In this document: positions 5,376 to 5,694 of the stretch, one piece after another | Numbering within the stretch: the stretch's first letter is position 1 | How the letters are laid out: each line of letters opens with the position of its first letter | NCBI GenBank assembly: GCA_937967755.1 | Contig: CALBTA010000188.1 | Coordinates: 1 to 5,694 of the forward strand | DNA length: 5,694 nt | Source: an uncultured Planctomycetaceae bacterium | GTDB lineage: Bacteria > Planctomycetota > Planctomycetia > Pirellulales > Pirellulaceae | Reading direction: 5' to 3' | Translations under genes and position numbers: made by a program | The notes under the pieces: generated by a model | Databases searched by the model: none | What the model saw: only the letters and a program-made list of their open reading frames with translations | Told to the model about the DNA's origin: nothing

Positions 5376-5480
5376 TGAACAGAAGACCGCGAAGTTCGCA
5401 AAGGAAGTATGGGTTGACTTGATCAGGCGGAGCCCGTTCACATTTGTAATACCTTCGCGTCCTTAGCGACCTTCTATTCC
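5376..5480. repeat. Imperfect inverted repeat with 29-nt arms (CGCGAAG/CTTCGCG type)
   Basis: The arm at 5376-5404 and the reverse complement of 5452-5480 match at 21 of 29 positions around a 47-nt spacer. Shared blocks include AGAAG, CGC and AAGG. The right arm reads CCTTCGCGTCCTTAGCGACC, a pattern I associate with dispersed repeats in several bacterial phyla. It fills the divergent gap between the MNPYQSP gene and the esterase gene. The spacer includes a TGTAAT (5445-5450) that could be a -10 box for the esterase gene, though its nearest -35-like sequence (TTGATC, 5419-5424) is 20 nt away. Confidence 0.5.
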
Positions 5481-5507
5481 ATTGAGAAGATAGCCAAGAA
5501 ATCCATC

Positions 5508-5514
5508 AAAGAGG
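5508..5514 (+). promoter_or_regulatory. Ribosome-binding site AAAGAGG
   Basis: AAAGAGG ends 7 nt before the ATG at 5522, which is good spacing. It supports that codon as the start of the esterase gene that runs off the window. Confidence 0.6.
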
Positions 5515-5521
5515 TTGAACT

Positions 5522-5694
5522 ATGACTCGAAGTTTGCAGCTGCCGTCCCTTCTGTTGTTGGTCGTCCTATCAACGAGCGCCACGGCGATTCACGCCGCCG
5601 AGAAAGTTGTGCCCGTTTTCATTTTGGCGGGGCAGTCGAATATGGTGGGGGCGGGTAAGGGTCCGGCTGAAGAGCGGGCCAATAGAGGCAAAGG
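5522..5694 (+). CDS. Secreted SASA-family (sialate O-acetylesterase-like) esterase, N-terminal part
   Basis: Only 57 codons plus two bases are present; the frame is open at the window end. Residues 1-25 form a signal peptide (MTRS, a long Leu/Val core, probable cleavage near HAA). Immediately after it comes VVPVFILAGQSNMVGAG (30-45). This is the first block of the SASA / carbohydrate acetylesterase family (SGNH-type fold), where Ser39 of GQSNM is the expected nucleophile. The family removes acetyl groups from sialic acids or plant polysaccharides such as xylan. Planctomycetes often carry many secreted copies, consistent with polysaccharide use, but the substrate cannot be told from this piece. 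The remaining catalytic residues lie outside the window. Export to the periplasm or beyond is inferred from the signal peptide. Confidence 0.85.
   Translation, partial: MTRSLQLPSLLLLVVLSTSATAIHAAEKVVPVFILAGQSNMVGAGKGPAEERANRGK

Overview
The window looks like chromosomal DNA from a planctomycete, most likely Pirellulales-like. This is an inference from protein style, not from a marker gene. The clues are: an N-terminal MNPYQSP in a tiny membrane protein; a secreted His/Gly/Tyr-rich protein ending in a YPYYTTRGPRDFL...NPPTIGP tail; short one- or two-helix hypothetical proteins; weak or absent Shine-Dalgarno sites; moderately GC-rich DNA; and a SASA-type (sialate O-acetylesterase-like) secreted esterase at the right edge.

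Layout. A probable C-terminal fragment of a plus-strand gene (1-87) converges on a minus-strand cluster read right to left: a PPP-like metallophosphoesterase homologue (3459 to 2563), an 89-residue two-helix membrane protein (2534 to 2265) and a 664-residue ABC exporter half-transporter with fused membrane and nucleotide-binding domains (2130 to 136). The first two are 28 nt apart and could share a transcript. The third follows after a 134-nt gap holding a double-hairpin repeat. A 275-bp divergent intergenic region then separates this cluster from a plus-strand gene for a small secreted His-rich protein (3735-4115), followed by a plus-strand multi-pass membrane protein (4402-4974) whose start may be leaderless. 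A minus-strand 51-residue MNPYQSP membrane protein (5322 to 5167) lies back to back with the start of the SASA-family esterase (5522 to beyond the window).

The most striking non-coding feature is that most intergenic gaps carry their own inverted-repeat structure. The clearest (3514-3588) has the layout of a REPIN: two short hairpins in inverted orientation, each with GTAG at its outer end. A second double hairpin of unrelated sequence sits at 2159-2206, a single GTAG-plus-hairpin unit at 84-132, and a longer imperfect inverted repeat at 5376-5480. No transposase or RAYT gene is present here, so any mobilising enzyme would have to be elsewhere.

No clear multi-gene pathway can be assembled. 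I see no tRNA, rRNA, CRISPR array or intact insertion sequence. The best leads are the REPIN-like repeats, the PPP-family protein with a rewritten GDxxDRG motif, the ABC exporter with a large coiled-coil-like insertion between its first two helices, and the His-rich secreted protein with a conserved-looking tail.
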